35,352 nucleotides of DNA from Paludibacteraceae bacterium (GCA_017450435.1 JAFSTO010000010.1:1-35352), one strand, 5' to 3'. Shown: positions 7,820-18,095, counted from the stretch's first letter. Numbers and translations: made by a program. The notes: generated by a model not told the origin, from the sequence alone.

Positions 7820-10270
7820 ATGCGACGTCTGCTATTTGTTATATTGTTATTGACTTTTACGTTGAGTGTTTATTCTCAGCGTTATACGCTTAATGGCTAT
7901 GTAACAGATGCGGAGTCGGGGGAACGTCTGATTGGAGCTGCTGTCATTGATACGATATCCGGACATGGTGTTGTTACCAACGCTGCAGGTTTCTATTCTC
8001 TGACACTTGTGGCAGGCGATGTGGCATTACAGGTGAGTTATGTAGGTTATCATCCTTCTTCTGTGAAGAACATGAGACTGTCTTCTGATAGCTTATTACA
8101 TTTCTCTTTGCGTTGCTCAGCCCGTCTTGAAGAGGTGACTGTAGTTGCACGCCAGTCGATTTCCGGTCCGCGTAGTACGCAGATGTCGGCCGTGGAGGTG
8201 CCTGTCGGACAAATCAAAAATATTCCTGCCCTCGCGGGAGAAGTGGATGTTTTGAAAGCTATACAATTGCTACCCGGTGTGCAATCAGGTTCCGAAGGCT
8301 CTGCCGGAATATACGTCAGGGGTGGAGGACCGGATGAGAACCTTATTCTCTTGGACGGTGTGCCTTTATATAATGTTAATCATGCGATGGGAATGTTCTC
8401 CGTCTTTAATGCTGATGCAGTGAAGAATGTCACTCTTTATAAGGGGAATTTTCCGTCACGATTCGGTAGCCGTTTGTCGTCGGTAATTGATGTCAGACAA
8501 AACGACGGTAATACAGATATGTGGCATGGCAATATATCCATCGGACTGATATCCGCCAAGTTGAGCGCAGAGGGACCGATATTCAGCAGCAAACAGTTAT
8601 ATGACAGATACAAGGGAGATACGTGTCATGCAGCCACCACCTTTCAGGTCTCAGCTCGTCGTACGTATTATGATGCGTTCATGGCACCGATAATGGCTGC
8701 CGTGACCAAAGCAGACTCTGATGGCGAAATGATGGCTTTAGGTGGATATTACTTTTATGACGTCAATGGCAAAATCTCACATACCTTCTCCGATAATGAT
8801 CGACTTACAGCGTCTTTCTATATGGGTGATGATGTCATTTATGTTAACTATAACGATGCCTTAAGCAGTACAAACTCTTCTTCTGACCAACAGATGAGAA
8901 TGCGATGGGGCTGGGGAAACTTAGTGGCAGCTGTTAATTGGCAACATCGTTTTAACAGCCGAATATTCTCTAACACTCAAGTCTCGTTTACTCGCTATCG
9001 TTATAATCTTACGGAAAAGATGTCAGCGAAGAACGTGTCTGAGGGCAATACATCAACCTTCGACCAAACGATGGAGTTTCGTTCAATGTTAATGGATATG
9101 TCGCTTCGTTCAGATTATGAGTACCTGCCGTCGCCACAACATACGATACGTTTCGGTGCGGAATATGATTATCACCTGTTTCGCCCGACAGTAGGGAGTT
9201 TTTTTATAGCTTCACTTGGCGGTGAGTATAACCTATCTCAGGACACGACATTCTCCGATGGTACTCTTCATGGTCATGAGGCTGCGCTGTATGTTGAGGA
9301 CGACTATAGACCTCTGTCATGGCTTAACATAAACATGGGTTTAAGAGCATCCCTTTATGGTATTGACGGCAAGGTGTATCCATCTGTCGAACCGCGCGTA
9401 GGGTTGCGTCTTATGCTGTATAAAGACTTGGCATTCAAAGCTTCGTACTCATATATGTCGCAGTATATACACTTGTTGTCTAATTCGTCAGTGTCACTGC
9501 CTACCGACCTGTGGGTGCCTGTTACTGCCAATATCCCGCCAATGCGTTCGATGCAGGTGGCAGCAGGGTTGTCATACGACATTCTCGGGCAAGTAGAGTT
9601 GTCGGTGGAGGGGTATTACAAAAAGTCGCTGAACTTGATAGAATACAAGGAGGGCGCTTCTTTCTTCGGTAGTGCCACGGGGTGGCAAGAGAAGGTGGCA
9701 ATAGGTGACGGCTGGAGCTATGGTGTGGAGGTGTTGGTGCAGAGAACACATGGACCGGTGACAGGATGGATAGGATATACTTGGAACCGTTCAATGAGGC
9801 TGTTTGACAAGGAAGGAATGGAGATTAACTATGGCAGACCGTTTCATGCAAAATATGATAGGGAGCATGATTTGTCGATTACTTTGCAGTATCAGATAAC
9901 AAAAAAGACAGATATTTGTGCAACATTTGTGTATGGTACAGGTAACCGGGGCACGCTTGCTACGCAAAGTTACTACGATGGGCGACTTAATAGTCAGGTG
10001 GATTATGTAACTGAACGAAATAATTATATAATGCCTGATTATCACCGCCTTGATCTTGCGGCAAATTTTCATATTCCCCATAAGAAAGCAGGTGACCCTT
10101 CGTTATCAAAAGGCGGTTGGCTGAAACATGCTGAGCATCTTGTAAGTTTGTCAGTGTATAACGTATATTGTCACAGTAATCCTTATCTGATACTGCTTGA
10201 CGATAACAAACTGAAACAAGTATCGATATTTCCGATTATGCCATCGTTGAGTTACTCTTTTAAATTCTAA
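7820..10270 (+). CDS. TonB-dependent outer-membrane receptor
   Basis: An 816-residue outer-membrane receptor. Residues 1-19 form a signal peptide, a carboxypeptidase-regulatory-like domain (YTLNGYVTDAESGERLIGA) spans about 22-105, and the plug domain covers about 125-235 with VYVRGG-like and LLDGVPLYN motifs. A beta-barrel follows and ends in the aromatic C-terminus SYSFKF that favours BAM insertion. It would import a ligand using TonB energy; the ligand is not evident, and there is no SusD partner, so this is not a classical polysaccharide-utilisation pair. The DUF4249 lipoprotein gene starts inside its stop codon (TAATG at 10268-10272), which points to coupled expression. Confidence 0.93.
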   Translation: MRRLLFVILLLTFTLSVYSQRYTLNGYVTDAESGERLIGAAVIDTISGHGVVTNAAGFYSLTLVAGDVALQVSYVGYHPSSVKNMRLSSDSLLHFSLRCSARLEEVTVVARQSISGPRSTQMSAVEVPVGQIKNIPALAGEVDVLKAIQLLPGVQSGSEGSAGIYVRGGGPDENLILLDGVPLYNVNHAMGMFSVFNADAVKNVTLYKGNFPSRFGSRLSSVIDVRQNDGNTDMWHGNISIGLISAKLSAEGPIFSSKQLYDRYKGDTCHAATTFQVSARRTYYDAFMAPIMAAVTKADSDGEMMALGGYYFYDVNGKISHTFSDNDRLTASFYMGDDVIYVNYNDALSSTNSSSDQQMRMRWGWGNLVAAVNWQHRFNSRIFSNTQVSFTRYRYNLTEKMSAKNVSEGNTSTFDQTMEFRSMLMDMSLRSDYEYLPSPQHTIRFGAEYDYHLFRPTVGSFFIASLGGEYNLSQDTTFSDGTLHGHEAALYVEDDYRPLSWLNINMGLRASLYGIDGKVYPSVEPRVGLRLMLYKDLAFKASYSYMSQYIHLLSNSSVSLPTDLWVPVTANIPPMRSMQVAAGLSYDILGQVELSVEGYYKKSLNLIEYKEGASFFGSATGWQEKVAIGDGWSYGVEVLVQRTHGPVTGWIGYTWNRSMRLFDKEGMEINYGRPFHAKYDREHDLSITLQYQITKKTDICATFVYGTGNRGTLATQSYYDGRLNSQVDYVTERNNYIMPDYHRLDLAANFHIPHKKAGDPSLSKGGWLKHAEHLVSLSVYNVYCHSNPYLILLDDNKLKQVSIFPIMPSLSYSFKF

Positions 10271-11376
10271 TGAAGAAGCAGTCATACATATTGCACGTGT
10301 TAGTTGCTGTAATGGCGACATTGCTGTTGAGCTCATGTCGTGAATTCTTTTATTCGGAGATTAAATATACGGGCTCAGAGGAAGATTGCTATCTGATTGT
10401 AAATTCAGTTTTGATGCATAACACGGTGCCGAAAGTATATGTCAACCATTCGTTCTTTATTCTTGATGACAATCAATATAAACAGTCGGTTCGTTCGACC
10501 GGTGCTTTAGATGATGCGGATGTATATATTCAAGTCGGCTCGAACAAACCGGTGTCTTTGCATCTTACTTCTTCGAACACAGGAGTATATACAGATAATA
10601 AATTATTTGTTGCCAAAACAGGTGATAGTGTTAAGCTACATGTGTCTCATCCTGTTTATGGTGAAGCGTTTGGAATGCAAAGTGTTCCGGCAACTGAGCG
10701 AATAATAGTTAATAATGTTAATGTAAACGAATATTATCAACTGATGTTCGATGTTGTGTATGAACAATATGCAGGAGCAGAAGATGAGGTTATTGCACTG
10801 AGATTGGACACATGTGCTATTTTCGGTCACAAAAAACATGGATATAAGAGCGATACACTGCCGGTAGAGAGCTATAGTCAGACGTTATACTCGCTTGACC
10901 CTGTATTTGGAGTGCTTGACAACAGGCAATCGCCTGCAGGATATTATGGTGGTAATACACTATATATTCAAGGAAAGGATTTGAAACAGGAAAAGAGCAT
11001 TTCCTGCCTGCTGGAACCGCATTTGTATAAAAACACTTCGAGTCTTATTCAGATTGATTCAATGCATGTCTCTGTATCCGTGCAGACGATGTCACTTGAT
11101 ACATACCGTTACATCAAATCACTTAATGCGCTTTCCGGCAGAAAATCCTCTCTAAGTGACCCGTTATCGGTGACAGCGTCTCCTGAGAATATTGATATAT
11201 ATGGTCTTATTGAGGATTTATTCAATGAGCTTGGGAGCTTGGAGGGAACACTTCTTTTTGGTAATCTTTACCCTACAGACCAGTATAAATACTCTTCTAA
11301 TGCGAGCCGTCGTCCACTTGGACTATTCGGTATAGCATCAGAACCTCAACAAACAGAAATAATTTATAAACACTAA
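10270..11376 (+). CDS. DUF4249 family lipoprotein
   Basis: A 368-residue predicted lipoprotein. The N-terminus is a hydrophobic signal ending in the lipobox LLSSC, with lipidated C23, followed by a beta-rich domain that matches my memory of DUF4249 proteins (VNSVLM, then YVNHSF and a late DPLSV segment). DUF4249 genes commonly sit directly after a TonB receptor in Bacteroidetes, as here, and the product probably acts as the surface or periplasmic partner of that receptor. Function is unproven for the family. The start ATG overlaps the receptor stop. Confidence 0.85.
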   Translation: MKKQSYILHVLVAVMATLLLSSCREFFYSEIKYTGSEEDCYLIVNSVLMHNTVPKVYVNHSFFILDDNQYKQSVRSTGALDDADVYIQVGSNKPVSLHLTSSNTGVYTDNKLFVAKTGDSVKLHVSHPVYGEAFGMQSVPATERIIVNNVNVNEYYQLMFDVVYEQYAGAEDEVIALRLDTCAIFGHKKHGYKSDTLPVESYSQTLYSLDPVFGVLDNRQSPAGYYGGNTLYIQGKDLKQEKSISCLLEPHLYKNTSSLIQIDSMHVSVSVQTMSLDTYRYIKSLNALSGRKSSLSDPLSVTASPENIDIYGLIEDLFNELGSLEGTLLFGNLYPTDQYKYSSNASRRPLGLFGIASEPQQTEIIYKH

Positions 11377-11389
11377 AATCACTACTTTT

Positions 11390-11893
11390 ATGATTCAACG
11401 AATTCAAACCGTCTATTTGTCGCTTGCTGTTATTGCCAGTATTCTGCTGTGTTGTATTCCGCCAATGACATTCATGACTGACGAAGATGCTGCAGAGCAG
11501 AAAGTCTATGCAATGGACTTCCGTCATCTACATGAGATGATGTATGACGCTAACGACAATTTCGTGCATGCTCCTAACGGTGCCATTATGGACACATGGG
11601 CGCTAACGGTATTGGCGGTAGCCATTGGTGCGTTGTGCTTTGTGGATATCTTCCTGTATCGCAGGCGCATTCTTCAAGCTCGTCTGAACGTGTTCACCAT
11701 GATTTGTGCATTAGGCTATTACGCTTTGCTCGCTATGTATGCGTGGTTCGCCGTAAAACGCTTTGATGTTGACTGGTATCTGGAGTGGACAGCTGTGATG
11801 CCGATAATTATTGTTGTTCTTTTATTTATAGCAACTCGTCGTATTCTTGCAGACGAGGCATTGGTCCGCTCGGCTGACAGACTGAGAAGATGA
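11390..11893 (+). CDS. DUF4293 family integral membrane protein
   Basis: A 167-residue protein with four predicted membrane segments (about residues 5-27, 63-85, 95-115 and 130-150). The opening MIQRIQTVYLSLAVIAS is characteristic of DUF4293, a Bacteroidetes family of unknown function. It starts 13 bases after the DUF4249 gene, and its stop overlaps the rlmN start by ATGA, so it is probably part of the same transcript. I can assign no biochemical role. Confidence 0.85.
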   Translation: MIQRIQTVYLSLAVIASILLCCIPPMTFMTDEDAAEQKVYAMDFRHLHEMMYDANDNFVHAPNGAIMDTWALTVLAVAIGALCFVDIFLYRRRILQARLNVFTMICALGYYALLAMYAWFAVKRFDVDWYLEWTAVMPIIIVVLLFIATRRILADEALVRSADRLRR

Positions 11894-12936
11894 GCATACA
11901 GACTACAAATAAAACACCACTGCTTGGCATGACTCTTCAGGAGCTGGAAGCAGTGGCTTTGGGGTGCGGACTAAAACGGTTTGTAGGGAAGCAGCTTGCT
12001 GATTGGCTGTATAAGAAACAAGTGTCATCGTTTGATGCAATGACCAACATTTCAGTAGATGCACGGCAAGCGCTTGCTGTACGCTATGAGATAGGCAGAC
12101 ATCCGTATTTGACTCAAGCAGTATCTGCCGATGGAACGAAGAAATTTCTCTTTCAGGTAGAGATGAATGGCACACCACAATTCGTGGAAACGGTATATAT
12201 CCCCACTGATGACCATGCCACTCTGTGTATATCCACTCAGGCCGGTTGTCGTATGGGTTGTCGTTTTTGCATGACCGGTACACTGGGATTCCATGGAAAC
12301 CTCTCTGCCGCTGACATGCTTAATCAGATACTGACATTTCCTGACTTGACCAACATCGTGGTTATGGGTGAGGGCGAACCGATGGATAATATTCAGCCGG
12401 TCATGCGCATGACTGAAATAATGTGTGCCGAGTATGGTTGTGGTTGGTCACCACATCGAATAACAGTATCTACAGTTGGGGTGGGCGAGGGACTTGAACG
12501 CTTTTTGAAGGAGAGCGAGTGTAATCTTGCTATATCTCTTCATAATCCTTTTTCAGTCGAAAGGGCTGAAAGCATGCCGGCAGAAAAGTTACGCTCTATA
12601 GAGAAGGTGCTCAGTTTGGTGAGGCAATATGATTTTCGTCATCAGCGGCGTCTGTCGTTTGAATATATTCTATGGCATGGTAAAAACGATACTCTGCGCC
12701 ATGCTCGCGAGTTGGTCAGATTACTTCGTCCGTTTGCTCCACAATGCAGACTCAATCTTATTCGTTTTCATTCAGGAGTCAACCACGCTTTTCCTGCTAC
12801 CGATGAGCAATCAATGCAGTGGTTTGAAGAGTATATGCAGAATAACGGAATAGTGACGACCATAAGACGTTCACGAGGAGAAGATATTCTTGCAGCGTGC
12901 GGAATGTTGGCAAACTCACTTAAATCAGAAATGTAA
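11890..12936 (+). CDS. rlmN: 23S rRNA (adenine-2503-C2)-methyltransferase / tRNA A37 methyltransferase
   Basis: A 348-residue radical-SAM methyltransferase that methylates C2 of A2503 in 23S rRNA, and in E. coli also A37 of some tRNAs. The 4Fe-4S ligands are C120, C124 and C127 in GCRMGCRFCMTG. The methyl-carrying cysteine near the C-terminus is C337 in ILAACGML. The segments VVMGEGEPMDN and ITVSTVGV are the expected SAM-binding strands. Length is slightly shorter than in E. coli (384). Its ATG overlaps the DUF4293 stop. It ends 69 bases from the convergent minus-strand block. Confidence 0.96.
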   Translation: MSIQTTNKTPLLGMTLQELEAVALGCGLKRFVGKQLADWLYKKQVSSFDAMTNISVDARQALAVRYEIGRHPYLTQAVSADGTKKFLFQVEMNGTPQFVETVYIPTDDHATLCISTQAGCRMGCRFCMTGTLGFHGNLSAADMLNQILTFPDLTNIVVMGEGEPMDNIQPVMRMTEIMCAEYGCGWSPHRITVSTVGVGEGLERFLKESECNLAISLHNPFSVERAESMPAEKLRSIEKVLSLVRQYDFRHQRRLSFEYILWHGKNDTLRHARELVRLLRPFAPQCRLNLIRFHSGVNHAFPATDEQSMQWFEEYMQNNGIVTTIRRSRGEDILAACGMLANSLKSEM

Positions 12937-12957
12937 ACAAGATACTACCATTGAGAA

Positions 12958-12992
12958 ATACATTTCCTGGTTAGAAGTGCCCTTAAATGTAT
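12958..12992. terminator. Possible hairpin between convergent genes
   Basis: ATACATTT (12958-12965) and AAATGTAT (12985-12992) form a perfect 8-base AT-rich stem with a 19-base loop, in the 69-base gap between rlmN and the convergent fucose-isomerase-like gene. The stem is weak and lacks a clean T-tract, so a bidirectional terminator role is only a suggestion. Confidence 0.3.
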
Positions 12993-13005
12993 AAGTTGCT
13001 GGTGG

Positions 13006-14229
13006 TTATGTAGTAGGCAAACCTACACTTTGCATAAACATATCAATCAGATTACGGTGATGTCCTGTCAAGATAATTTGATGGTTACCGAGCGGGTGGT
13101 TGAGTAGGTAATTAGCGGCGTGTTGTGTGTGTAGCACTATTTGTGTGCGGCAAAGTTGTTTTTTATAGGTGTTCCGCTTGAGTGTCACATCCTCAGAGTA
13201 CCATTGTTTCATATCTCCGTTTAATTTCACTATTGTAGCATCTCCTTCCGGCAGTTCTCCATGTAGCCCGACACCTATACCTGATTCAAAATGCGTGTCA
13301 TATTGATAGCATTTTATCATATCAAGCGGTACGGTGCAGTGTGCGAACACTATCTCTCCGGTCTCAGGATTGATGCGTGATGGATTGGCTTGAAAGCCCG
13401 TGTGTCCTGTCAGTGCGTGACATAACATCATTGTGAGTAATGCGGGCACATCTCCCTCGCAGGCGGCTGGTACACCCTCGCTATTAAGAAGTGCAAGAGC
13501 CATGCAGCCGGTGTTGTGAATAGCGTCTAAAAGATCAAAACAGCGCAGTGTAAGAGCGTTGAGGTGATAGCGTTCTATAATTAGTCGTAAAACCTTGTAG
13601 ATACGCAAAGCACCAACGAAATATTTGCTTTGACAAGGTTGCAACTTTTGGGCGACATCACTTATTTCAATGTTATTGTCGGTTCGACGATACTCTTCAA
13701 TCAGTTCTTGAATATCAATGTTTATCAGTTCCACTCCAAGTCGAGCTTTTACTGCTTCGACATCGATGTGGCTGGCAATGAGCCAATCAGATGGTTGCCC
13801 GATTATTCCGGCACGCTGTCCGTGAAGTGTTTTTTTTGTTTTTTCAACGAGTGCTGCTGCTTGGATTTGCTCAACCAAATATTTGTTGCTGCCATGAAAA
13901 ATTTTGCCTTGTATCCCTTTGTTTCTCAGCCATGACAATATCTCCACGGATGCCGCAAGTGAGTTGCTCTCGCCGGATGCCAATAGATAAACAGGTGCAG
14001 TGGTGAGACGCGGAGTAATATTCGTCTGCTTGAGAAAGTAGCCTTCTGTGCCTCCGGTTCTTATATAAATGAGATTGATGTCACCTTCACCGTAACGGCG
14101 GAAGTCTTCACCTAAATATTCGTAGTCAAGTCCGGCAGCTTGAAGCTCACCGAGAAACATAGAAGTATGTTGCTCGATACTTGTTTTGTCGTGAATAGGA
14201 GAAGTGAGGGTGAAGATGTAGGTTTTCAT
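13006..14229 (-). CDS. L-fucose isomerase-related protein (COG2407-like)
   Basis: A 407-residue cytoplasmic protein without signal or membrane segments. The C-terminal half resembles the fucose/arabinose isomerase superfamily: ACEGDVPALLTMMLCHALTG with E258 and D260, then GEIVFAHCTVPLDM with H297. In that superfamily an acidic pair and a histidine hold the catalytic metal, and these residues may do so here. Overall length is shorter than classical FucI (about 590), and N-terminal similarity is weak. Substrate is unknown; the gmd/fcl genes for GDP-fucose lie about 10 kb upstream on the same strand but this does not prove a link. It follows mtaB after 15 bases. Confidence 0.6.
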   Translation of the reverse strand: MKTYIFTLTSPIHDKTSIEQHTSMFLGELQAAGLDYEYLGEDFRRYGEGDINLIYIRTGGTEGYFLKQTNITPRLTTAPVYLLASGESNSLAASVEILSWLRNKGIQGKIFHGSNKYLVEQIQAAALVEKTKKTLHGQRAGIIGQPSDWLIASHIDVEAVKARLGVELINIDIQELIEEYRRTDNNIEISDVAQKLQPCQSKYFVGALRIYKVLRLIIERYHLNALTLRCFDLLDAIHNTGCMALALLNSEGVPAACEGDVPALLTMMLCHALTGHTGFQANPSRINPETGEIVFAHCTVPLDMIKCYQYDTHFESGIGVGLHGELPEGDATIVKLNGDMKQWYSEDVTLKRNTYKKQLCRTQIVLHTQHAANYLLNHPLGNHQIILTGHHRNLIDMFMQSVGLPTT

Positions 14230-14244
14230 AATGTTATTATAATA

Positions 14245-15579
14245 TTAAATTGTTATCTTACAGAATGTATTGATTTTATCTTTCTCGTATGGAGCAGTGA
14301 CTCTAACATAGTTTTCCGTCCAGCCGGACATGTGAATACTTCCATCTGGCTGTTGTTCTTTTTTGCCTTCCCACAAGACAATTGCTTCACGCCCTTTTTC
14401 AGCCATATAGAACTGTTCTAATTTGCTCTTTGATATTTGTAAGAGTGTTTCCACTCGACGTTTCTGTTCTGTCTTTTTTACTCGTTCCAATCCCATTGTC
14501 AGCATCTTTGTGTTTGCCCGCTCGGAGTAGGGGAATACATGCAGTTGGCTTATCGGCAGGTCGCTGACAAAGCGAACATAGTCTGCAAACATCTGTTGCT
14601 TCTCTCCCATTACGCCCACCATACAATCAACTCCGATGAAGGCGTGAGGCATGCGTTGTTTGATATGCTTAACACGCTCGGCAAACAGACTTGTGTCATA
14701 TCTTCTATGCATGATGCGTAGCACGTCGTCCGAGCCGGATTGAAGCGGGATGTGGAAATGCGGAGCAAAATGCAAACTATCGCTGACGAAGTCTATGATT
14801 TGATTGGTCAGTAGGTTCGGTTCACACGATGAAATGCGAATACGATACTGTCTGTTGGTCGGCAGTTGGTCTAACGCCTGCAATAGTTCAATAAGCGATT
14901 CGTTGGTAGAGCGCCCGAAGTCACCGATATTAACGCCTGTAAGAATAATCTCTTTGGCTCCTTCATGAATAGCATTCAGGGCTTCTTCGGCGGTGTTCTG
15001 AACAGAGGCGTTTCTACTTCGACCGCGTGCCATGGGAATAGTGCAGTATGTACAATAATAATCGCACCCGTCTTGCACCTTAAGGAAACAACGTGTCCTA
15101 TCATCCCATGAGCGACTCGGGTAAAAAGCGCTTCCCTCACTGCTCTTCCTTCCCTCAGCCGTGGCGAGGTCTGTCACATATTGCGTGGTATGTGTTATAT
15201 CAGCCGGCTGATGTGACAATAATCGTCGTTGCTCACTTTCGGATGAGAAGTCTTCAATTATGTCGATTATTCTCTCCTTATCGTTGGCGCCTACCACATA
15301 GTTCACACCTTCTAATCCTGCCACCTCTTGTGGTTTCAGTTGTGCATAGCAGCCGGTGACAATAATCACGGCATTAGGGTTCTCGCGGTGTAGTCTGCGA
15401 ATCAGTTGCCGTCCTTTTTGGTCAGCCACATCGGTTACGGAACACGTATTAACGATACACACATCAACTACTTCGCCGCTCTCAGAGCGGCGAAGACCGT
15501 GTTCAATCAAATGCCTGCTTATGGATGAACTCTCGGCAAAGTTGAGTTTACAGCCTAACGTATGAATCAGGAAAGTCAC
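14245..15579 (-). CDS. mtaB: tRNA t6A37 methylthiotransferase MtaB
   Basis: A 444-residue radical-SAM methylthiotransferase that converts t6A to ms2t6A at position 37 of ANN-decoding tRNAs. The N-terminal UPF0004 domain opens with HTLGCKLN (C10), the signature that separates MtaB from MiaB and RimO, and contains NTCSV and TGCYAQ. The radical-SAM cluster ligands are C172, C176 and C179 in CDYYCTYCTIP. A TRAM-like tail follows (about residues 375-444). It lies two bases after pheT, so the two translation-related genes are almost certainly co-transcribed. Confidence 0.95.
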   Translation of the reverse strand: MTFLIHTLGCKLNFAESSSISRHLIEHGLRRSESGEVVDVCIVNTCSVTDVADQKGRQLIRRLHRENPNAVIIVTGCYAQLKPQEVAGLEGVNYVVGANDKERIIDIIEDFSSESEQRRLLSHQPADITHTTQYVTDLATAEGRKSSEGSAFYPSRSWDDRTRCFLKVQDGCDYYCTYCTIPMARGRSRNASVQNTAEEALNAIHEGAKEIILTGVNIGDFGRSTNESLIELLQALDQLPTNRQYRIRISSCEPNLLTNQIIDFVSDSLHFAPHFHIPLQSGSDDVLRIMHRRYDTSLFAERVKHIKQRMPHAFIGVDCMVGVMGEKQQMFADYVRFVSDLPISQLHVFPYSERANTKMLTMGLERVKKTEQKRRVETLLQISKSKLEQFYMAEKGREAIVLWEGKKEQQPDGSIHMSGWTENYVRVTAPYEKDKINTFCKITI

Positions 15580-15581
15580 GA

Positions 15582-18095
15582 TTACCGAAGTTGAGCGGAG
15601 AATTTTTCTTCGTAAGTTTTTTGCAAACGAGCCATAATGTTTTCAATCTGCTTATCCTTTAAGGTGTTATCCGGGTCTTGCAGAATAAATGCCAATGCGT
15701 ATGACTTCTTTCCAGCCGGCAGGTTTCGTCCTTCATATACATCAAATAGACATACATCTTTCAGCAGTTTACGCTCGGTGTCGAATGCTGCTTTTTTGAG
15801 GTCGGCGAACATCACGTTCTTTTCCACCAATAGAGCAAGATCTCGTCTTACTTCAGGGAAACGTGGCAAGTCATTGATAACAGGCTTGTATTGTTTGTTC
15901 TGTCGCAATAGTTGTGCCCAGTCAAGGTCAGCGTAATACACGGGGGCTGCAATATCAAAGCGTTTCAGCACTGCAGGTGCAACAACAGCTATATATCCTA
16001 ACTGTTTTCCGTTAGCCGCAACGATGCAAAGACCATCAGAGAAGAGTTCTGACATAGCATCACAATCTTCAGATATGGGCTTAAGTGTGTATAGTTCGAG
16101 ATTTACGCCGACCCGACGCAGGATATTATCAACGTATGCTCGCAGTTGATAGAACGATGTTTTGGCAACGGGTTGTACCCATGTCTGAGCAGTCTTGTTG
16201 CCGGTCAGCCATAGACCCATGTGCATTTCTTCTGAATATGCAGACAGTGGGATTTCGTTACGCTGCTCGCCAACGTGGTAACAATTCCCAAACTCATAGA
16301 AACATAGGTCGCTGTTTTTGCGGTTAGCGTTGCGCTGAATACTTTCCAGTCCGCCGAAAAGCAGTGTCTGGCGCATTACCCCAAGGTCTTGTGACAACGG
16401 ATTAAGTATCTTAACACAATGCTCGATGGGGTAGAGTTTGGAGCCCTCGTAATAGGCAACTTTTGTCAGTGAGTTGTTGAGAATCTCGCGGAAACCTTGT
16501 GCAGTGAGTTGCTCGCTGATACGACGCTGCATGAAGAACGGGTCAGGTTTCTTCCCATATACAAGATTAGTATTGAGTTTCTCAGGGAACTCAATATTAT
16601 TGTATCCGTAAATGCGTAGAACATCCTCCACCACGTCACACTCACGCTGTACATCCACTCTGTAACGCGGCACGCGCAGCGACCAATCATTGCCGTTCTT
16701 TGCTACAATCTCTATCTCTAAGGCATGGAGAATAAGTTCTATCTTTTCTTCACCAAGTTCCTTGCCAATAAGTTTGTGTACTCGGTCAAGATTGAAATCA
16801 ACATCAAATGGTGCGAATGGTACTGAAGTGATAGTTGTCTGGTTGCTCTGGTCTTCTCCGTTGATAATATCCACAACGTTCATAGCCACTTCACCTCCGG
16901 CAGTCTCTTGAATCAGCGATGCACAACGTTGTAGAACAAACAGAGTGTTATTAGGGTCGCAGCCGCGTTCGTAACGGAAAGAAGCATCGGTGGATAAACC
17001 ATGGCGCCGAGCTGTCTTGCGAACGCTGACCGGGTCAAAGTATGCGCTCTCCAGGAACACGTTTGTCGTCTTCTCTGTAACGCCGGAGTCTAAGCCACCG
17101 AACACTCCGGCTATACACATAGGTTCCTCTGCGTTGCAAATCATCAGGTCGGCAGAAGAGAGTGTACGCTCAGTCTCGTCAAGTGTCGTAAACTTAGTCC
17201 CGTCCGATACGTTCTTTACAATTATCTGTCCACCCTTAATCTTGTTGGCATCGAAAGCGTGCAATGCCTGACCTAATTCGTGAAGCACATAGTTAGTGCA
17301 GTCAACAACATTGTTAATCGGGCGCAGTCCTATAGTACGCAGTGCATCTTGCAACCAGTCAGGTGAGGGTTGGATGGTTACACCTTTTATGGTCACTCCT
17401 GTATAACGCGGACAAGCTTTGGCGTTTTCCACTGTCACTTTTATTGGTAAAGTATTATTTTCTACTTTGAAGGCGCTTACATCCGGTTTTGAAAGAACAA
17501 TATCGTCCTTACCATGAGCTTTGTAATATGCAAACAAGTCTCGAGCGACGCCGTAGTGAGAACAAGCGTCAGCTCTATTAGGCGTTATATCCACCTCAAT
17601 AACATAGTCATCCTCCACGTGATAATACTCTTTAGCAGGCATACCAACAGGTGCGTTGTTCGGCAGTACGATAATACCATCATGCGAATCACCGATGCCA
17701 ATCTCATCTTCAGCACATAACATTCCGAAGCTCTCTACGCCGCGAATCTTTGATTTTTTGATAGTAAAACTATCTTCGCCGCTATAGAGCACCGTTCCAA
17801 GTGTGGCACACACTACTTTTTGCCCTACTGCCACATTAGGAGCACCACATACGATTTGTACCGGTTCTGCGTCTGTGGCGAGGCGGACAGTTGTGATATG
17901 CAGGTGGTCGCTATTAGGGTGGGGCTCACATGTGAGAACCTCGGCAATAACCAGACCTTCTAAACCGCCTTTGATTGTTTGTACTTTTTCGACAGTACCA
18001 ACTTCAAGTCCTATTGATGTAAGGTGTTTAGCCACCTCCTCTGCCGGTTCAGTCAAGTTGATATACCGGCGAAGCCAATTATAAGAGATATTCAT
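15582..18095 (-). CDS. pheT: Phenylalanine-tRNA ligase beta subunit
   Basis: An 837-residue beta chain of the PheRS alpha2/beta2 enzyme, which charges tRNA-Phe. Visible parts are the N-terminal region MNISYNWLRRYI, the tRNA-binding OB domain (about 40-150, with HPNSDHLHI), the B3/4 editing domain (about 210-400), the B5 domain, the catalytic-like core and the C-terminal ferredoxin-fold anticodon-binding domain (FPEVRRDLALLV to the end). It is slightly longer than in E. coli (795). The alpha subunit gene is not adjacent, a split I believe is common in Bacteroidetes. A small hairpin lies just before the start codon. Confidence 0.97.
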   Translation of the reverse strand: MNISYNWLRRYINLTEPAEEVAKHLTSIGLEVGTVEKVQTIKGGLEGLVIAEVLTCEPHPNSDHLHITTVRLATDAEPVQIVCGAPNVAVGQKVVCATLGTVLYSGEDSFTIKKSKIRGVESFGMLCAEDEIGIGDSHDGIIVLPNNAPVGMPAKEYYHVEDDYVIEVDITPNRADACSHYGVARDLFAYYKAHGKDDIVLSKPDVSAFKVENNTLPIKVTVENAKACPRYTGVTIKGVTIQPSPDWLQDALRTIGLRPINNVVDCTNYVLHELGQALHAFDANKIKGGQIIVKNVSDGTKFTTLDETERTLSSADLMICNAEEPMCIAGVFGGLDSGVTEKTTNVFLESAYFDPVSVRKTARRHGLSTDASFRYERGCDPNNTLFVLQRCASLIQETAGGEVAMNVVDIINGEDQSNQTTITSVPFAPFDVDFNLDRVHKLIGKELGEEKIELILHALEIEIVAKNGNDWSLRVPRYRVDVQRECDVVEDVLRIYGYNNIEFPEKLNTNLVYGKKPDPFFMQRRISEQLTAQGFREILNNSLTKVAYYEGSKLYPIEHCVKILNPLSQDLGVMRQTLLFGGLESIQRNANRKNSDLCFYEFGNCYHVGEQRNEIPLSAYSEEMHMGLWLTGNKTAQTWVQPVAKTSFYQLRAYVDNILRRVGVNLELYTLKPISEDCDAMSELFSDGLCIVAANGKQLGYIAVVAPAVLKRFDIAAPVYYADLDWAQLLRQNKQYKPVINDLPRFPEVRRDLALLVEKNVMFADLKKAAFDTERKLLKDVCLFDVYEGRNLPAGKKSYALAFILQDPDNTLKDKQIENIMARLQKTYEEKFSAQLR

